In this document: in pieces, positions 1-13,999 of the stretch | Layout: every line of letters begins with the position of its first letter | Position numbering within the stretch: the first letter of the stretch is position 1 | Origin: Leptodontidium sp. MPI-SDFR-AT-0119 | Lineage: Eukaryota > Ascomycota > Leotiomycetes > Helotiales > Leptodontidiaceae | Assembly (NCBI GenBank): GCA_020726505.1 | Contig: JAHLEZ010000018.1 | Span: 868,001-932,000 of the forward strand | Length of the DNA stretch: 64,000 bases | Reading direction: 5' to 3' | Notes under the pieces: model-generated | What the model was told of the DNA's origin: nothing | The model's input: the letters and a program-made list of their open reading frames with translations, nothing else | Database searches by the model: none | Translations under genes and position numbers: made by a program

Positions 1-838
1 TTGTCTTGTATTGTATTGTACATTATCTTTTCATCTCCATCATCTCCATCTTTCTCCTCCACCCCACACTTCTCCCTTACTTCTTCCCCTGTTCTCCCTT
101 CTTCCCCTTCCCCCCCCTTTCCCACTCTATCCCTCTCACCCTCTCACCCTCCTCTCCCCCCCTTTTCCCATTTCTCCCATAATCCCCCAACAACAGACAC
201 AATCATCAAAAACCCCAGCCCCAACAAACCCACAAAAACGAACCCCAAACCTCAACCCCCTCAAAACCTTCAAAACAAGCACACCACACCACAAGAAAGA
301 AAAACTCATAACCATTTCATGATAAATCCCCTCAAGCAGGTCAGGTAGGTCAGTGTGCCTCCCAAGCCAAGCCCCCTTAAGCAAAAACAAGAAACAAAAA
401 CAACAACAAGAAAATCCAACAAACAAAAAATACACCAAACACAAGAGAAAGCCTTCCGGACAATAAAAGTGTATTCTGCTCCCTTAACCTCAGGGGGAGT
501 TGTAAAAGAAGAAGTAAAAGAAGAAGAAAAATACGATCCAGAAGGGAAGGAACACTAAACGCCACCATAATCCTATGATTCTGATCTGATCTGGTCCGAT
601 CTTGATCTCGATCCGATCCGTGCGCAAAATATAAAAAGAAGAAGGAGAAGAAGAAAAAGTAGTACACCCCGACCCGACACACAAGATCAGAGTTGGGGGA
701 AATTCAATCATCCATCCACACGCCCATTCCAAGCACCTTTTTTTGACATTATCCTCCTCTCTCTTCTCTTCCTCCCAGGAGCCTTTCGCGGCTCGGCGAA
801 AATTATCTGCTTTGTTCCGTCATCGCAGAAGACAGGTC
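1..838. other. Intergenic, pyrimidine-rich low-complexity DNA
   Basis: No gene is supported here. The first 350 bases are almost pure C/T on the plus strand and the next 300 are A-rich. Open frames in it translate to Ser/Pro/Lys-biased low-complexity peptides. It should hold the 3' flank of the Kelch gene, which ends at 839, and perhaps a CT-rich fungal promoter of a gene to the left. Confidence 0.5.
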
Positions 839-3800
839 TCATATCAGATTAACCTGACTCTTGTTCGCGCCTCCAGCACCAACATCCTTGCCACTCGGAC
901 TCATCTCTCTTTTCCCAATCCCCGTACTTCCTGTAGGCGAAAGCGCATCACTGCCCTTGCGACTTCTACTGGCTTCCTCCTCAGCATCAAGTCTCTTCCT
1001 CCACTCGCTGAGGCTACCACTCAGACCATCACCTACATTCGACGCTCCTAGCCCATCGTTTGCGCCACGAGTAGGGTTCCGGTCTTCGAAATCAAAGGCG
1101 TTGCTAAGACGGTAGTTCTTGTTGGTGTTTTCCCAATGCGAGCGGAGAGTTTCCAGTTCGTTCGCCAGGCTGTCGAGAGCCATCGAATTGCGATTACCAC
1201 CATCGTAGAGGGAGGTCTCTGACACGGAGTCAGCGGACAGGGTACGTTGATGCGAGCTAGCTACTGCGCCGTTCGATTCCACTTGTCTGGATTGTCGACG
1301 GTAGTTGTCTACAGATGACTCAACCTGGTCGAGGAGTAGAGAGACCTTCTGCTCTGCGTCTTGAGCACGGCGCTCCAGTAAGGTGTTCTCTTCTTGCAAT
1401 TGTGCAAGGTCAGAACGAGCTTGCTGGGTAGCAGTCGTCAATTGGCGTTGCGATTGTTCGTGGCTCTGCTTTAATTGATCACGTTCTTGATGCGATGCTG
1501 CCAATTCCTTCTTGACTTCAGCCATTTGACGTTCCAAAAGACCGACCGAGGACTGGATCTCAGCTTGCAGTGTCTCGATTTGCTTGTTCAGAGCAGCCCG
1601 TTCTTCCTCCCATCCGCTTGATGCGTCTCGAGATACGCCGCCCTTCTCTTCCGCCTCGGCAAGCTGCTCCTTTAGTCGAGTGTTATCGGCCTTGTATTTC
1701 GACAACTCATCCTTCATACGCTTGAGCATCTTCTCAGTACCCTTCACGTAATGGACTGCAGATTGGTAATCGTTCTCAAGTTGAGTAAGCTTCTCACGGT
1801 AGGTGTTCTCGGTCTCTTGGTGCTGTGCCTCGAATGTCTGCTTTGTCTCTTCATGAGCCTGAACGCTAGTTGCAAGCTGATGTTCCAATTCGCGAAGACG
1901 TGAGATATCAGGCGTGTTGGAGCCAGATTGAGGACTGGACAAACCACGTGTCCGAACAGCACTAACAGGGCTGATGCCTCGCTCGCCGAGGATATCCTTG
2001 AGCGTGTTGTGTTGAACGTGGACAGCATTCGTTTCCAGTTGCTGGTTTGCAAGTTGGTACTTCATATCCGAGTTCCCAGCTTGAAGAGTCTGAACTTCAC
2101 GCATAGTAGCCTGAAGCTGCTTTCTAATCGACATACCTTCGCGGCTTGCTTGCTCTTGATAAGCTTCCAGACCAGCAATACGCTCTTCAGCACTGCGAAG
2201 TTTCTCTGAAGCGGTGTCTGCTGCTTGTTGGTACTTTCGCACCAAGACATTTGCAGCTTGGACTTGTGCTTGAAGTGCAACAGCTCGGTCCTCACTTGGA
2301 GCTGATTTTCCACCAACATCACGAGCGACCACACGATCGAGACCTGACATAACAGCTTGTCGATGAGTCCGAGCTTCGTTGGCATGTTGCTCAGCAAGTT
2401 CCTCGGCATCTCTCAGGCGTCGGGAGGCTGTTTCAAGTTCAGTCGTCCGGGCCTCATGCTCGGCCTTGAGACTGATGAGTTTCGCCTCAATCTTCTCTCG
2501 CAGAGTTCGCTCCTCATCCAGCTTTCGCTCCAACACATTTCTCATGTCGGCAGAAGAGCTCAGCGCAACTCTGAGAGATTCGAAACTTTCGCTATTGTCC
2601 TTGGTCGAGCCAACCGCCTCTTGATACTTGGCCTCAAGCTCATCCTTGTCAGCTCGCAATAGCTGAGCGGCGGCAACAGCTTCAGAACAGACAATGGCCT
2701 CCTCTCTTGCTCTGATCTGGAACTCATGTAGCTCGGCTTTCAGGCGTTCGACTTCCGACGAATTTCTTTGCTTGTAAGCCTCCAATTCAGATAACCGACT
2801 CTGTGCAGCGTTTGAAGTGTCTTCCGCCAGCTGTCGTCCGCGTTTTTCAGCTTCAAGTTCCGTAGTCAAGACCTCGATCTTATTTTTGAGATCGCGCTGC
2901 TCAGCTAAAGCTGTTGCAAGTTTCCTGCTGATATCCGTTGATCGATCATTTGACATCGAGCTCAGATCTCGAGCATCGGTATATGGTTGAGGTGTGCTAC
3001 TTTGGCTGCCACTATGCGCTGCAAGCTTAGCTTTAGCATAAACCGCCTCACTGACAGCTGCGTCTCGTTGCTTCTCAACCTCGGCAATCTTCCTCGCAGC
3101 AAGAACTGCTTGCTTATCTATTGAACCCTGGACGTTGGCAAGTTCGGACTTCATCGCAATTAGAGCTTCTATTAGTGGTTTGTCATCATCGTCAAACGAT
3201 TCTGCCGCTCTTTGGTCCAAGATAGGGCTACTCGATGGATTCGGCGTATATCCAGCTTTGCGGGCGAGTTCAAGTTCCGAGGCATACCAAGCATTCCGAT
3301 TCTTGGCTGCATCCAGTTCCTTGAGAATGGCCACGGTCTGGGAATTTCGTGCTGAGCCTTTTCTGACCAGAGGATTGCTTGTCTGTCGAGATGGAGGCGG
3401 GGGAGATGTTTGTCGAGCATTGGTGACATTGCGTAGAGAGGATTGCTCGCTTGTGCTGTCAATTGACCCCTGTTGACGACCCTGCCTGCTCTTCGACGAT
3501 GATCTAGTGGCACCTGCAACAACTGTGTTCATGCTAACCGGAGGACCATTCTCGGAACTTGCGGCTTTCGAAGTCTGAGCTTGTGTAGGTGTCCGTCGTC
3601 CATTCATAACTGGGCTCTCTCGGGTCTGCGGTGATTCTCTCGGAGCGGGTGACATATTCCTACTATTCTGAGGCGGAGACATCTGAACGATATTTTCCAC
3701 CGGCCGATTTTGTACAGATGTATCGATCGTTGGCCCAAATCCCCGTTCTGGTTTTCCTTGAGGCTTTCCACGTCCCATAGGAGCTCCATTTGGCCCGTTC

Positions 3801-5795
3801 GGTCCATTCGGTCCATTTCCTCCATTGGCGCCATTCGCTCTAGGCGTTGGAGCTTGTTGTTGTGGTGGCGGACCAGGAGGTGCCTGTGCCATGGATGCTC
3901 TAGGAAGCTTGGATCCTCCTGGTGGGCCATTCTGTTGAGCACCATTTGGAGGGGGACCTTGTGGAGGAGGTCCCATTGGAGCTCCTTGCGGTTGCGCTGA
4001 TCCTGGAGCGATCCCATTCATATCATTACCATTTACACCAGGCGCACCATTTCCTCGGCCGGGACCTTGCTCTCTAGGCGCTCCATTTAGTCTCTTCGGT
4101 TCCGGTATTGTTGATCCATCTCGAGAAGTTAGACCTCTGCTTGCGCCCATACCGGACTTCTCTCCTCCGCTAGGTCTCCGTTGTCCAGGGACACGATCTG
4201 CTGTTGGAGCTGGCTGTACCGCTTGGTCGTTGGGGTATCGAATTTTGCTGGTGTCCAAAAGATACACAATTCCCAAATCTCCAGCCTCTCTTGTCGCAGT
4301 GCTTGGTTCGCCTGCCAAAACTACAACTTGTTTGTTGTACGCAGTCATGCTGTGTCCGGATCTGGGGGAGGGAGAAGGTCCCATATTCTGGAACGTGTAC
4401 CACCTCCTCGAAGTTATCCTAAAGGCTGCCAAATCTCCCAAATCCGCTCCTTCCTCCGTCCGTCCTCCAAAGATATACATTACATCGTCGACAATCGCGG
4501 CTGCGTGACCTTCTCGAGGGGCGGGTATGTATCCGATACAATCGAGTGAAACCCAGGTGTTTGGTATGGGATCATAGCACCAAACATCATTAAACCATTG
4601 GAAGCCATTTGTTCCTCCAAATCTGTACGAGTCAGCCGAGAACATTCACTCCAAAATCTTGCACTTACAAATATAACTTCTCGTTGTATGTCACGACCGA
4701 ATGATTCGTTCTGGCCGGTGGTATTTGTCCCTGAGGTGGTCCACCCTCTTCACTATTCCGAATGAGCATCTCCCATCTATTCGTAGGTACTTGCAATTGG
4801 TTCAAATCAAATGCAACCAGGTCGTTCATGAAGTATCCCTCCACTTGACCACCAAAAACGTAAATCTTCGATCCCAGAATATTCAAGGAATGTCCATATC
4901 GTCCCGAAGGCCTAGGTCCAGCCGGTACTGCTCTTGACCATTGTCGTGTTGCTATCGCCATTAGTAGAGCCCCTAATCACCAAACGTATAGAACCTACAG
5001 GTATTAAGGAGGTAGAGGGTCTCGTCCAACACATCGGAGTCGTCCATCTTGGTATCTCCTCCATAGACAATAAACGCATTCCCAACCAGCAGACTGGCAT
5101 GTCCAACCCTAGGTCCTGGGCCTTCAGCAGTCGTAGCCAAGGGGTAACATGCCATATTACCCCCTGCCTCAACCATCCACAGATCCCCCTTAACCGTCGA
5201 ACTGTTGATGAGGCCGCCCATAAGGTAGATATCACCCTCTTTCGAGGCCACCGAATTAACCGCCGCGCCATATCTAGGGAAGGGACTTGGATGTGAGGTC
5301 GTGTAGGTCAGCCGCCGTTGCGACCAAGGGTATAGAGAGGCATTAGGATTTGAATTCATCGAGGATTGCACAGCGGGCGCAGAACCATTCCGTAACTATT
5401 CCCAGGGGGTCAGCACTCAACCATCCATTTCAATAACCATAGCATTCCAACCAGGGCAGCGTGCGCATTGGAAGAGAAAGACTCACAGGAAGGTCTGAAG
5501 CCGGCGGTTCTGTATTAGGTCCCCCTCTGCGACCATTCGCAGCTTGCTGCTCTGGACTCGGCGTCGCAGCTGCACCTCCTTGCAGCGAGTTCATGGAATT
5601 ATTGACGCTCGAACCTGGGGTCGAAGTCTGCACGGCGCCCTTCTCGTTGATGTTCCCACCTCCTCCTCGTCCGCCTGCTGCTCCATTGTTCGACGAATTG
5701 ACGGAGATCTGTGAGCCTGCGACATTCGCATTCGCATCCTTTGCTGATTGGGCCTTGTCCGCATTCTTCCTACTTTTGAAGAGCGAGAATGCCAT
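839..5795 (-). CDS. Kelch-repeat cell-polarity protein (Tea1/Kel1-like)
   Basis: Four exons, 5795-5487, 5395-4999, 4951-4669 and 4622-839, separated by introns of 91, 47 and 46 bp. All phases match and give about 1590 residues. Residues 1-100 are Ser/Gly/Asn-rich. About 140-430 is a Kelch beta-propeller with repeated GG pairs and PR-x-GH / YxFGG motifs (for example KIYVFGGQVEGYFMNDL). A Pro/Gly/Asn-rich linker follows, then a long coiled coil from about 760 to 1480 ending in a conserved LRSHWENTNKNYRLSNAFDF stretch. This order is that of Schizosaccharomyces Tea1 and Saccharomyces Kel1/Kel2, which ride microtubule plus ends or mark sites of polarised growth at the cell tip. The role at the hyphal tip is inferred from the family. 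The ATG at 5795 was chosen because it opens the only frame that splices into the propeller. Polarity-family assignment is firm; the exact orthologue is not. Confidence 0.92.
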
Positions 5796-8700
5796 CGTGG
5801 CGCCTCAGAGGTATATACAGGCGGTGGTATGTCTGTCTGTCAGGCCTAGACAGCATCCAGGTCCAGGTCCAGTGCTGGTTTGCCTGCCTCGGTCAGTCGC
5901 GGTCGATGCAGTTGAATTGTTTGTAGTTGTTGCGGTGCGGTGCAGTGGATGTTTCGTTGGAAGAGGGAGGTACGGTAACGGTATGGTATGGATCGATTCG
6001 CTCCCTATGCTGCGTCCTGTCGGCGTCGTAGGACAGCAGAGAATATGTGAGCCCGGCCACAGGATTGTTGGGTAGGTGGTGGTGGTGAGTTGATTAGGGG
6101 AGGTGAGGTGAGGGTGGTATTGGAAATAAATGGCTGGCTGGGTCAAGGTCGGGGTCGGACTGGGCTGGGCTGGGATTCGGATTGAAGAGAGGAGCCGCGA
6201 TTGAATTTAATGCAGGGCAGGGCGGTCGCAGTTGCTGTCGCTGTCGCACGGGCAAAGATCTTCCAGAGAAGGGAGAGGGGAGGTAGGAAGCAGCTGCAGA
6301 TCAGATCAGATCAACCGAAGAAACAAACACACACAAAAAAAAAAAGGAGAGAGATGGACAGCGCGATGTCGACCTCCCTCACGATGTTCCTGATCCTGCT
6401 TGCTTGCGCCTTTGGGTGGCTGCTCTGCTCGACGGCAAGGTAGCGAGTAAGGAGGTATGATGCCCGGGCCAGGTACTCGGAGATGGAAAGGGACAAAAGA
6501 ATTGGGGCAAATGCGACCAACCAATGCAAGTAAGTAGTGGTGTAGTGTACCTAAGTGTAAATGCAGTCAATGTCTTTGTCTAAAATGGATCTAATCCAAT
6601 CCTAGCCTATCCTATTCTATCCCATCCTACAGTACCCTATTCCATGCTACCCAATCCTACAGAGAGAGTTTCTACCATATCCTATCCGCTCCTCCTGTCA
6701 CTGTCATGTCCCTCTCGAGTGCCCCTTTAGGAGTAGTTCGTTGGCTCGCTTGGTAAGTGATGGATGTGATGTGACATGATGCACAGATCTGAGGGGAGTC
6801 CGAACGAACACTCGGCGAGGAGGGTAAAGGTAAAGCAGTAAGTAAGTACGTACGTACCCAGCCAAACAAAGGGGCAAGGGCAGTAAATGAGACGACCGAA
6901 TTATTTTTAATCTTTGAAAATAGCCCATTTAACGTAGACGAGAATTATTATTAACATCACTTTATAAAATGCGATTCTTCGTCTCTTACAAAAATACATT
7001 CCTCCCCCTCACGAAACAAAAAAGTCTTTAGTCAGGCCTCTCTCCTCTGTCTCCCCTCTCTCGTGCAGCAAGTTAGCTTAGCTACCGACGGAATGCATGC
7101 GTTATGTACCCCTGAGGAAAAAGATGGGCACGCCGGTTGGCTAGGTTGGGGATAGTGTGATGGGATGGGCCACAAACGTTTCATCCAAGCACATCTCATC
7201 CGTCAGGTGAGAAGAGGAGAGGAATTTAAGGTTGGACTTTATCCTGTTTTTGTATACTCCGTTTAGTCCGTAGAAGATGTTCTCAAGGACATGCGATAAT
7301 GTATTTTGGATGAACTGTTGATTATTACTTAGGTACAGTACTTGTTGTTGATGTCGGGTTAGGGGTATCCATTGCTCTGCTCTGCCACTGGCTTGCCTCC
7401 CCGTTCCCGCGGGTACCTGGCATGAATATTTTCATTCTGGAACGAACAACCGGCTGGCTGGCTAGCCATGAATTTGGCCCCCGGGGCACGTATGCATCAC
7501 TGCATCCATCATAAATGGAGAGGAGGCGCATCACATCGCATCACATCACCAACAAAACAATCAAAGAAAAAGGCGATGGGCGATCCTCCCGGATTAGCAG
7601 TGCATACCGCTTATGTTTCAAGAAAAGTTCCCCTATTGGAAGAAGATACCCAGGTATGCAGGTCACTTCTGACTGCATTTGTGTTTCCAGAAATACCTAG
7701 CCTACAGTAGCTACGGACATGGACCCCAATCGGATAGGGGTTATCGATAAGGAGGGTGGGTGCATGGCGCGTGGAGGGAGGCGAGAAATTTTTATTATTT
7801 TTAATCCTGGTGATGCCCTCTTGAAAGAGCGACTCTCTTCATTTCTTCACCATAGCCAGAGTCTTCATTCATATCAAGTCATCAATAAATACTGCACGAT
7901 TCTCACAGATCACCAGACAAAAGCATAGAGCCACGGTTAAGCTTCAATGATCGCCTCGTAAATTAAAACGTCCGTAATGCCTTTGCTGAGCGGTAATGAG
8001 ATCCATCCATGATCGCTGCTAGTTGACAGCAATAACAGCCGTCATAAGTAAACAATGACAATAATGGAAATGGACAATAATGGAAATGGAAAGAAGCCAG
8101 GAAAGGAACATCATCACTAATAATCTGACAATGTTTTGTTATCAGAAATAGAACATCTCGGGCGCTGAAGAATAGAATCGTACATGAATCTTTCCTGATT
8201 GGTGCTGCATTCGGACATCTCTCATCAGGAGGACCTCTTCGGCGGCTAGAGCACCCCAGGATAGATCCTACGATATCAGCATGTCAGACAGGATGCGAAC
8301 AGCTCGGTAGTAGAACATCTGATACTGACTTTATTATGCACATACCAGCCTTCGTCTGATCTTGAGGTTGATGCCACAATAAATGTCACATAGTTTCACA
8401 TTTGCCGTTTCTCAGAAACACCAAGTAATGTTCCGTTTCCCAAGCGTCCCGTCTCGAGTCCCTGATCCGAGCGGGTCTGCGGGTCCAACAGCAATGACAG
8501 TGGCGGCCGCTTTGCCGACGTCCTCCATCCAGCTGGGCCGAGCCTCATCTCATATCATCGGCAGCCCAGCCCAGCCCAGCTTGCTTGTCTCGTGATCTCG
8601 GAGGAAATCTGGAGCGGGCGGTCTGCAGTTTACATGAAGAGCCCAAGCTGAGAGGAGGAGAAGAATAACAGGAGCTACTGTTGTGCTCAATCGTCCTGCA

Positions 8701-9049
8701 TATACGACAATAGCCGTCACGACCGGTAGCCAGATTAGACTGGATTCGAGTAGTCGCCATTAAGTGACCGATTTATACCGCCGGAAAGACGAGGCTGCGT
8801 CGCTTCGAAGTTGAAGTCGTGGATTGGTCGGCCCCGTCCACATTGCCTTGCCTGCCTAACACCTGGTGAATCTCGAGTTGACCGCTCACCTTTCCGTCAC
8901 CGTGACTGCGTATCTGCGTATCGTCTCTTCTGTTGGTCTTGGACTGCTATCGACAACATCAACCGCCACCCTCGAATCCTCCCACCTCAACAACAAACAC
9001 ATGAAGAGCTCCAACCTTTGAGGAGGGAGCTGCGGTCTTGACCTTGACC
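5796..9049. other. Long divergent intergenic region (Kelch gene / KOG1)
   Basis: About 3.2 kb without a supportable gene. It separates the divergently transcribed polarity gene and KOG1 and must contain both promoters and 5' leaders. Short open frames lack recognisable domains. It holds a degenerate CCTAT/CCTAC run around 6590-6665, several A- or CT-rich tracts and a tandem duplication at 8058-8089. Confidence 0.55.
8058..8089. repeat. Perfect 16-bp tandem duplication
   Basis: The unit ACAATAATGGAAATGG occurs twice without interruption (8058-8073 and 8074-8089). It lies in non-coding DNA upstream of KOG1. Probably replication slippage. Confidence 0.85.
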
Positions 9050-12000
9050 ATGACCATGACGGCTGTGGGACTTCAACAACAACAGCAGCAACAGCATGGG
9101 GCGCATCAGTACAACCCGCGACAATCTCCTCACTCTTCGAATATGTCTTCGCGACCTCAAAGCTACACGTCCGCGGGACAAGCACAGCTCTTGCGACAAG
9201 AACCGCCTATCCAGAACGGCAACTCTCCTCAGATGGGCCATCGACCAGCAGTTAGCAACGAACCCGTGAATGGGAACGGACACCCACCACAAGACCATGA
9301 TCGCAGACAGTCTGCCACGCCCAGCGGAGCTACCTCGAATGCGAATGAGCTTGCCCGCCAGCGAAGAGCTTCCCTCCAAGGACGACCGACATCTGCGCCC
9401 AATGGAGCTGCCGAATCCTCACAAGAAGACTCCGAGACGGACATAGTCAGACGGAGACCAAAACCTTTGTTGCATAGAGCAAAGAGTGACTCTGGACCTC
9501 GAAGTGAAGACCCCGAGTCTGCGGACGACGACATACAAGATTGGGGCGCGAGACATGGTTTTGAGGATCACTATGCATCAGAGGAATATGTTTCCCAGTT
9601 GGCCAATGTGGGTTGCTCTTTCCATTTATGTCTAAACTTAATCTGCCATGGTCTTGTCTTGAACTCTCATTTCAATATCTTTTCTTTCTTTCTCTGCACT
9701 TGAAGCTTTTCTATTTCTCCAAGCCTGTTGTCAGCTACTGTCACCATGACAGACTTTGGGACCTGGGAACCAGACGACGTGGATTCGGAGAGTGGGCAGG
9801 GAAGAGATAGAACACTACTCAGACAAACCCTCGCAGCTTTCCGTGGACCAATCATCCAATACCAATGTCTTCGTCATGAAAAGGATCACATGCATTGGAG
9901 GCTTCACGGGATTTTGTCGAATTGGATACCTCCAGAATTGAGTGCTGACAGTGACTTACAGAATTGGTACATGTACTTTACAGACAAACGTCATGAGACA
10001 ACTGGTAACCCGAAGCCCAAGTCAGCGAGCTACGAACTTCAAGACTGGCGAATGAAGGACCGACTGAAGACTGTCTCCGCTGCATTGGCGATATGTCTCA
10101 ACATTGGAGTTGAGCCCCCCGACCAGCTGAAGACAAACCCAGGCGCGAAGTTGGAAGCATGGCAAGACCCTGCAACCCCTCCTGTTGCAAAGGCACTGGA
10201 GATCATTGGAAAGGCGTTACAATCACAATACGAGACACTAGCTATCCGCACAAGATACAAGCAATACCTAGACCCTTCTGTGGAAGAGACGAAGAAGTTC
10301 ACGCAGTCACTACGAAGAAACGCAAAGGAGGAGAGGGTACTATTCCATTACAACGGTCACGGTGTTCCAAAGCCAACTGCGTCTGGGGAGATCTGGGTCT
10401 TCAACAAAAACTACACACAGTACATCCCTGTTTCTCTGTACGACCTCCAAACATGGCTACAGGCTCCCACATTCTATGTCTGGGACTGTTCAGATGCTGG
10501 CAACATCCTCAACAACTTCCACCGCTTTGTTGAAAAACATAAGCAGGAAGAAGCTGATAACCTCGCCAATGATCCCAACTACATCACCCAAGCTTTCGAA
10601 CCATACATCCACCTGGCTGCCTGTGGTGTCAAGGAGAACCTACCTACCAACCCTCTGCTACCGGCAGATGTCTTCTCGTGTTGTCTCACCACACCCATTG
10701 AGATGGCACTATGGTTCTTCGTTCTCCAAAACCCCTTGCCATCTCAAATCACACCTGAGAGAGCCAAGAAGCTTCCAGGAAGACTTCAAGAGCGTAGAAC
10801 TCCACTTGGAGAACTCAATTGGATCTTTACTGCCATTACTGATACCATCGCCTGGACTACCTTACCCCGACCTCTATTCCGAAAGTTCTTCAGACAAGAT
10901 CTCATGGTCGCAGCTCTGTTCAGAAACTTCCTCTTGTCGCAACGAATCATGGCTGCCTACAACTGCCACCCTCAGTCATACCCCGAGCTTCCAGACACCC
11001 ACCAACATCCTCTATGGGAGAGTTGGGATCTGGCTGTCGAGATGGCTCTTTCACAATTACCCATGCTGGAAGACAAGGAGAACGGAATTAGACCTGACTA
11101 TGAGTTCCAGAATTCGAGTTTCTTCACGGAGCAGCTCACTGCATTCGAAGTCTATCTTACGCAAGGCGCTGTTACGCACAAGGCTCCGGATCAGCTTCCA
11201 GTGGTTCTGCAAGTTCTGCTCAGTCAACAACACCGAGTTCGTGCTTTGATCTTACTGGGCAAGTTCTTGGATATGGGCCCCTGGGCTGTCAACTTGGCTC
11301 TTAGCATTGGTATATTCCCATATGTACTTAAGCTGCTGCAATCCGCTGCAAATGAGCTGAAGCCAGTCATGGTGTTTATTTGGACTCGAGTTTTGGCTGT
11401 TGATATCACTTGCCAGACTGATCTCCTAAAGTAAGTTCCCCTTTCTCTGAACCGTACGGCCCTGACCAGCTTTTTGAAACCTTACTAACACCAGTACAGA
11501 GACAGCGGATACATGTACTTTGCTGCTATTCTCAAGCCGACAGAAGGTCTCCCCGTTGTCGATAGTCTTGAGCACAAGGCTATGTGTGCCTTCATCCTGG
11601 CAAGGCTCTGCGATGGCTATAAGCAAGGTCAAACTGTCTGCAACCAATCAGAGATTATGAGCTACTGCCTGATACACCTCCAAAATGGCGACAACCCTCT
11701 ACTACGCCAATGGGCATGTCTCTGCATTAGTCAACTGTGGAAAGACCTCCCAGATGCGAAGTGGAGAGGTATCCGTGAGAATGCACCATCCAAGCTAGCT
11801 TTCTTGGTCCGCGATGTGTGTTGTGAGGTTAGAGCTGCAATGCTTTACGCCATGACCACATTCCTAGGAATCGCAGATCTCACCGATGAAGTTGCTCGAA
11901 TTGAGGAGAACATCTCTTGGACCGTTATGGAACTGACCAATGATGGGAATGCCATGGTCCGTAAGGAGCTTCTGGTATACTTCTCAAAGTTTATTCATCG

Positions 12001-13999
12001 ATATGAGAACAAGTTCCTGGTCGCCGCATACGAGCATCTCCTTGAAGAACGAGAATATCGACAGCACCCACCATCAGACGACGGCAAAGACCATAAGATG
12101 GGTCTACACTACGCGAAGCAAACCAACAGAGATGGAACTGGTGCTATCAAGGCGACTGCTCATGGTGTGGCCCACAATTCGATATTTGCTGCCGTTTGGA
12201 AACATGTCATCATCATGGCTGTTGATCCTCACCCTGAAGTTGCACGAAATGCGAATATCATCGTTGACTACATCTCTATTGCCCTCATACAATCACCCAT
12301 CGGTGGTCACGTCCAGATGGTAACGGACGAAATCGCAAGACTTGCTGCGCGTGCAGCAGCATATGCATCTAAGCAGTCGAAGCAGACGTCTACAGATACT
12401 CGCCCAAACACACCTTCAGGGCAGGACTTCAAAAATGTTGCACCGCCTACACCTGGACTACTGAAACGCACTGCCAGCTACTTGTTCACATTGCCATTCG
12501 GTGGCTCCAGTGCTGACAGCTCCCCTTCAGATAGTATCAGTAGTCGCCACACCCCAAAGTCTCCTAGCATCAGCCAAGGACGAGGCCAAATGCACCCCCG
12601 ATCTAGACTCCCCTCTGAGTTCAATCCTCCTACGGAACAGAATGACCCTCCTTCAACTCCTGGTGTCTATCACGCAGCCAAGGAACCAATGTCCGGCAAT
12701 TACCAGCCTCGAAAGATGTCAGCGTCTCCAATTATCCCTCTCGAAAGCACATTCTTCGAATGGTCCATCGAGTACTTCCGGGAGCCTCAAATGAAGCCCA
12801 ACGAAGCAGAAGAGCCGGGTAGCACTGACTACAACGAGCGCCTGTGGCGACGATCACGCAATGAGGCCATCCTCCGTGAGACACAACCACAGAAGGAGAT
12901 TGCCGGTAGTGGAAAGTGGACTACACCTGCAGGATTCTTCAACAATCAGAGTCAACCTTCCAAGATGACGTTTCATCAGTTTGAAGATCATCTTGCGGTT
13001 TCTGACGATCGAGATATTATCCGCGTCTGGGATTGGAAGAAGTCTGGAAGACTGAACAGATTCTCAAATGGCAATCCTGAGGGTTCTAGCATCAGCGATC
13101 TCCAATTCATCAACGAAGATGACCAAGCATTCCTGCTCACAGGATCTTCTGATGGGGTGATTAGAATCTACAGAAATTACGACTCCGAGAAGAAGATTGA
13201 GGTTGCTTCAGCATGGCGAGCTTTGACCCACCTCGTTCCAAGTAACGTCAACTCAGGAATGGTGTTTGACTGGCAACAAGTCTCTGGCAAGCTTCTAGTA
13301 GCAGGCGATGTCAAAGTCATTCGAGTTTGGGCTGCAGCCCCAGAACTCTGTGTCGTTGACATCAACGCCCGCTCTGGTTCCTGCGTCACATCTCTCACTT
13401 CGGATCAAATGACCGGCAACACATTCGTTGCAGGATTCGGCGATGGAGCAATCCGAGTCTTCGACGCCCGTGCTAGACCTCAAGAAGCCATGGTCAAGAA
13501 ATGGAAGGATGAAAATGGCGGTGTCTGGATCAAGAGCGTGCATATGCAACGTGGCGGCCAACGAGAACTTGTTTCAGCAAGTATCGATGGAAAGGTCAAG
13601 TTGTGGGATATCCGCATGGATAAGTGTCTTCGCACGATCAAGACTACTAATAATGGTCTCCGTACGGCAAGCACGCATGAACATTTGCCTGTTTTCGCTG
13701 TGTAAGTTTTACTCCCCCCTTTCCAATGCTCACCCCTCGACCGCACATACATCTCTGGTTGGAATAAGCTAACTATCAACAGCGGAACTGCCGGTCATGC
13801 TGTCAAGGTCTACAACTTTGAAGGCACTCAATTGTCCCGCGTTGAGCCATACTCCAGCTTCCTACGCGGTGTCACGCCCATCTCAGCTACTGCCTTCCAT
13901 CCGCATCGCATGATGCTTGCGTGTGCGGCTAAGAGCGATACCCACATTAACCTCTTCACTTGTGTTGAGAAGAAACCTGCCATCGTGCAGGAATATTAA
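9050..13999 (+). CDS. KOG1: TORC1 subunit Kog1 (Raptor orthologue)
   Basis: Scaffold subunit of TOR complex 1 that presents substrates to the TOR kinase in nutrient signalling. Exons 9050-9607, 9962-11430, 11500-13701 and 13783-13999 join in phase to about 1481 residues. The Raptor N-terminal caspase-like domain is clear: the RHETTGNPKPK and DWRMKDRLKTVS segments, then FHYNGHGVPKPT (His about 319) and YVWDCSDAG (Cys about 362), the pseudo-catalytic dyad kept in Raptor proteins. HEAT-like repeats follow (KFLDMGPWAVNLALSIGIFPYVLKLL region) and the C-terminal third is a WD40 propeller (DRDIIRVWDWKK, DGKVKLWDIRMDKCLRTI). Intron 2 has a perfect CTTACTAAC branch site. I start at the ATG at 9050, since only non-ATG codons lie upstream in frame. 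Intron 1 is 354 bp, much longer than others here, and encloses an open stretch; its acceptor could be misplaced. Confidence 0.95.

Noticed and set aside
1..348. Ser/Pro-rich open frames at the left edge
   Set aside because: Pure pyrimidine-tract translation, open in several frames at once.
5461..6075. A 204-codon plus-strand open frame opposite the Kelch gene start
   Set aside because: It is the antisense shadow of exon 1 and the 5' leader; composition is low-complexity and no domain is visible.
9728..9961. Continuous open frame upstream of the second KOG1 exon, read as coding
   Set aside because: Joining it needs a weak GTTGCT donor, while the 9607/9962 splice is in phase and gives a family-like junction. 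Kept only as a finding.
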